Below are positions 4,883 through 5,813 of a DNA stretch of 5,813 bases, piece after piece (the stretch's first letter is position 1; every line of letters begins with the position of its first letter). The stretch is from Candidatus Thiomargarita nelsonii (GTDB lineage: Bacteria; Pseudomonadota; Gammaproteobacteria; Beggiatoales; Beggiatoaceae). The stretch covers positions 1 through 5,813 of the forward strand of contig LUTY01002222.1 in assembly GCA_001640045.1 (NCBI GenBank), in the 5' to 3' direction. The notes below the pieces were generated by a model. The model saw nothing but the letters and a program-made list of their open reading frames with translations. It was not told where the DNA came from and searched no databases. The translations under genes were made by a program, and so were the position numbers.

Positions 4883-5734
4883 ATGAATATACACGAATAT
4901 CAAGCAAAACAATTATTTACAGAGTATGGCATCCCCGTGCCAGCGGGTCAGCCTGCTTGGAACGCTGAGGGGGCTAAACAACAAGCCCAAACATTAGGCG
5001 GTGAGGCTTGGATGGTCAAAGCCCAAGTCCATGCAGGCGGACGTGGCAAAGCAGGCGGCGTTCAACGCGCCCAGACTTTGGAACAAGTGGTAGATATTAC
5101 CCACCATTTAATTGGGAGTCAATTGATAACTCACCAAACCGGTGCCCGTGGACAACCGATACATTGTGTACTCATTGAAAATACCACGGCAATCAAGAGC
5201 GAGCTTTACTTGAGTTTAGTGGTAGATCGTGCCGCCGAGCGTATTGCCGTCATAGCCTCCCGTGCAGGCGGGATGGATATTGAACAAGTCGCTGCCAAAA
5301 CCCCAGAAAAAATCGTCAGTCGTACCATTGACCCTTTAGTGGGTATAGCTGCCTATCAATGTGGTGAAATTGCCTTTGCTTTGGATTTAGACGCTAATCA
5401 GCGTAAGCAATTGACTACGATCTTGTTTGGTTTATATCGTTTATTTGTAGACAAAGATCTCAGTTTAGTTGAAATTAACCCACTTATTATAACTGATCAA
5501 GGTCATTTATTAGCACTGGATGCTAAAATCAATCTTGATGATAATGCCCTTTATCGCCATAAGGATTTAGCCGCTTTATATGATCCAACGCAAGAGGATG
5601 AAAAGGAATATAAGGCGCGTGAGTTTGATCTCAACTATGTTGCTTTGGATGGCGATATTGCGTGTATGGTCAACGGTGCAGGATTGGCGATGGCAACCAT
5701 GGACGTGATAAAAATGCAGGTCAAGACGATGTGA
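4883..5734 (+). pseudogene. sucC: Truncated sucC, succinyl-CoA ligase beta subunit
   Basis: The product would be the beta subunit of ADP-forming succinyl-CoA synthetase, which with SucD converts succinyl-CoA to succinate and ATP in the TCA cycle. Residues 1-277 align without gaps to bacterial SucC and keep the nucleotide and metal residues at the same numbers as E. coli: Lys46, GRG 53-55, Glu99, Glu107, Asn199 in EINP, and Asp213. The MVNGAGLAM segment is also intact. Similarity stops after ATMDVIK, followed by MQVKTM and a stop. About 110 residues are missing, including most of the C-terminal domain that holds the beta-subunit active-site loop and contacts SucD. The ATG starts the canonical MNIHEYQAKQLF; the ribosome site is weak. 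No sucD follows. The break is either a genuine rearrangement or an assembly chimera; an intact copy may exist elsewhere. Confidence 0.85.
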
Positions 5735-5813
5735 TTATCGATTTTGACCCTGCCGCCCCGAATGAGGGTATTTGGCTATGGATGAATAATAGCGATTGGG
5801 TTCAATTGAGCGA
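5686..5813 (+). CDS. Fragment of FG-GAP/VCBS-like repeat protein
   Basis: In a frame different from sucC the sequence reads GDGN at 5686-5697, then GQDDVIIDF, and later GIWLWMNNSDWVQLS, open to the window edge. The D-x-D-G-N-G...DDVIIDFG followed by GIW.WMNN..W..L pattern resembles one blade of FG-GAP/VCBS-type beta-propeller repeats found in large secreted or surface proteins. Neither end of the gene is present and no start codon can be assigned. The first 28 bases or so overlap the last sucC codons and read sensibly in both frames, so the join is placed within 5686-5713. The family call rests on a short motif only. Confidence 0.4.

Noticed and set aside
4721..4912. 63-codon minus-strand open frame over the sucC start
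   Set aside because: It covers the divergent promoter region and overlaps both paralog A and sucC; it has no domain or ribosome site.

Overview
This window looks like a piece of a gammaproteobacterial genome, most likely from the large sulfur-oxidising Thiotrichales/Beggiatoaceae type. That assignment is inference. It rests on gammaproteobacterial-looking SucC and housekeeping proteins, on intergenic DNA crowded with short GC-rich inverted repeats (CCTGCxGG-type hairpins, GTTCCCACGCGCC-type repeats), and on moderately AT-rich coding DNA. No rRNA, tRNA, CRISPR array or transposase gene is visible.

Layout. Positions 1-582 hold no believable gene and form an island of nested inverted repeats. 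A DMT/EamA-family inner-membrane transporter lies on the minus strand (583-1458). Upstream of it are a perfect 56-bp palindrome (1484-1539), a decayed remnant of the RNA 2'-phosphotransferase gene kptA (1548-1676, minus) and a MITE-like element with 30-bp inverted ends (1788-1970). A promoter with an extended -10 (2136-2144) precedes a DNA-deoxyinosine glycosylase gene (2180-2710, plus). That gene overlaps tail-to-tail by 18 bp with a YqeG/GEP4-like HAD phosphatase gene (2693-3283, minus).

Three tandem paralogous genes for small charged proteins of about 138 residues occupy 3342-4772 on the minus strand. They carry two conserved acidic motifs and a conserved glycine- and tryptophan-containing tail. 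I cannot assign them to a characterised family, and they are the best candidate for something undescribed here. Divergent from them, sucC (succinyl-CoA ligase beta subunit) begins at 4883 with its ATP-grasp residues intact. It breaks off near codon 277 of about 388 and runs into an out-of-frame segment resembling an FG-GAP/VCBS-type repeat protein, which stays open to the window edge. This is either a real rearrangement or an assembly/amplification chimera.

The genes do not form one obvious pathway. They cover membrane transport, DNA base repair, a HAD phosphatase, a TCA-cycle enzyme and a small paralogous family of unknown role, separated by repeat-derived DNA. The three paralogs, and possibly the HAD gene after them, share a strand and could be partly co-transcribed, though a hairpin with a T-run lies between the second and third paralogs.
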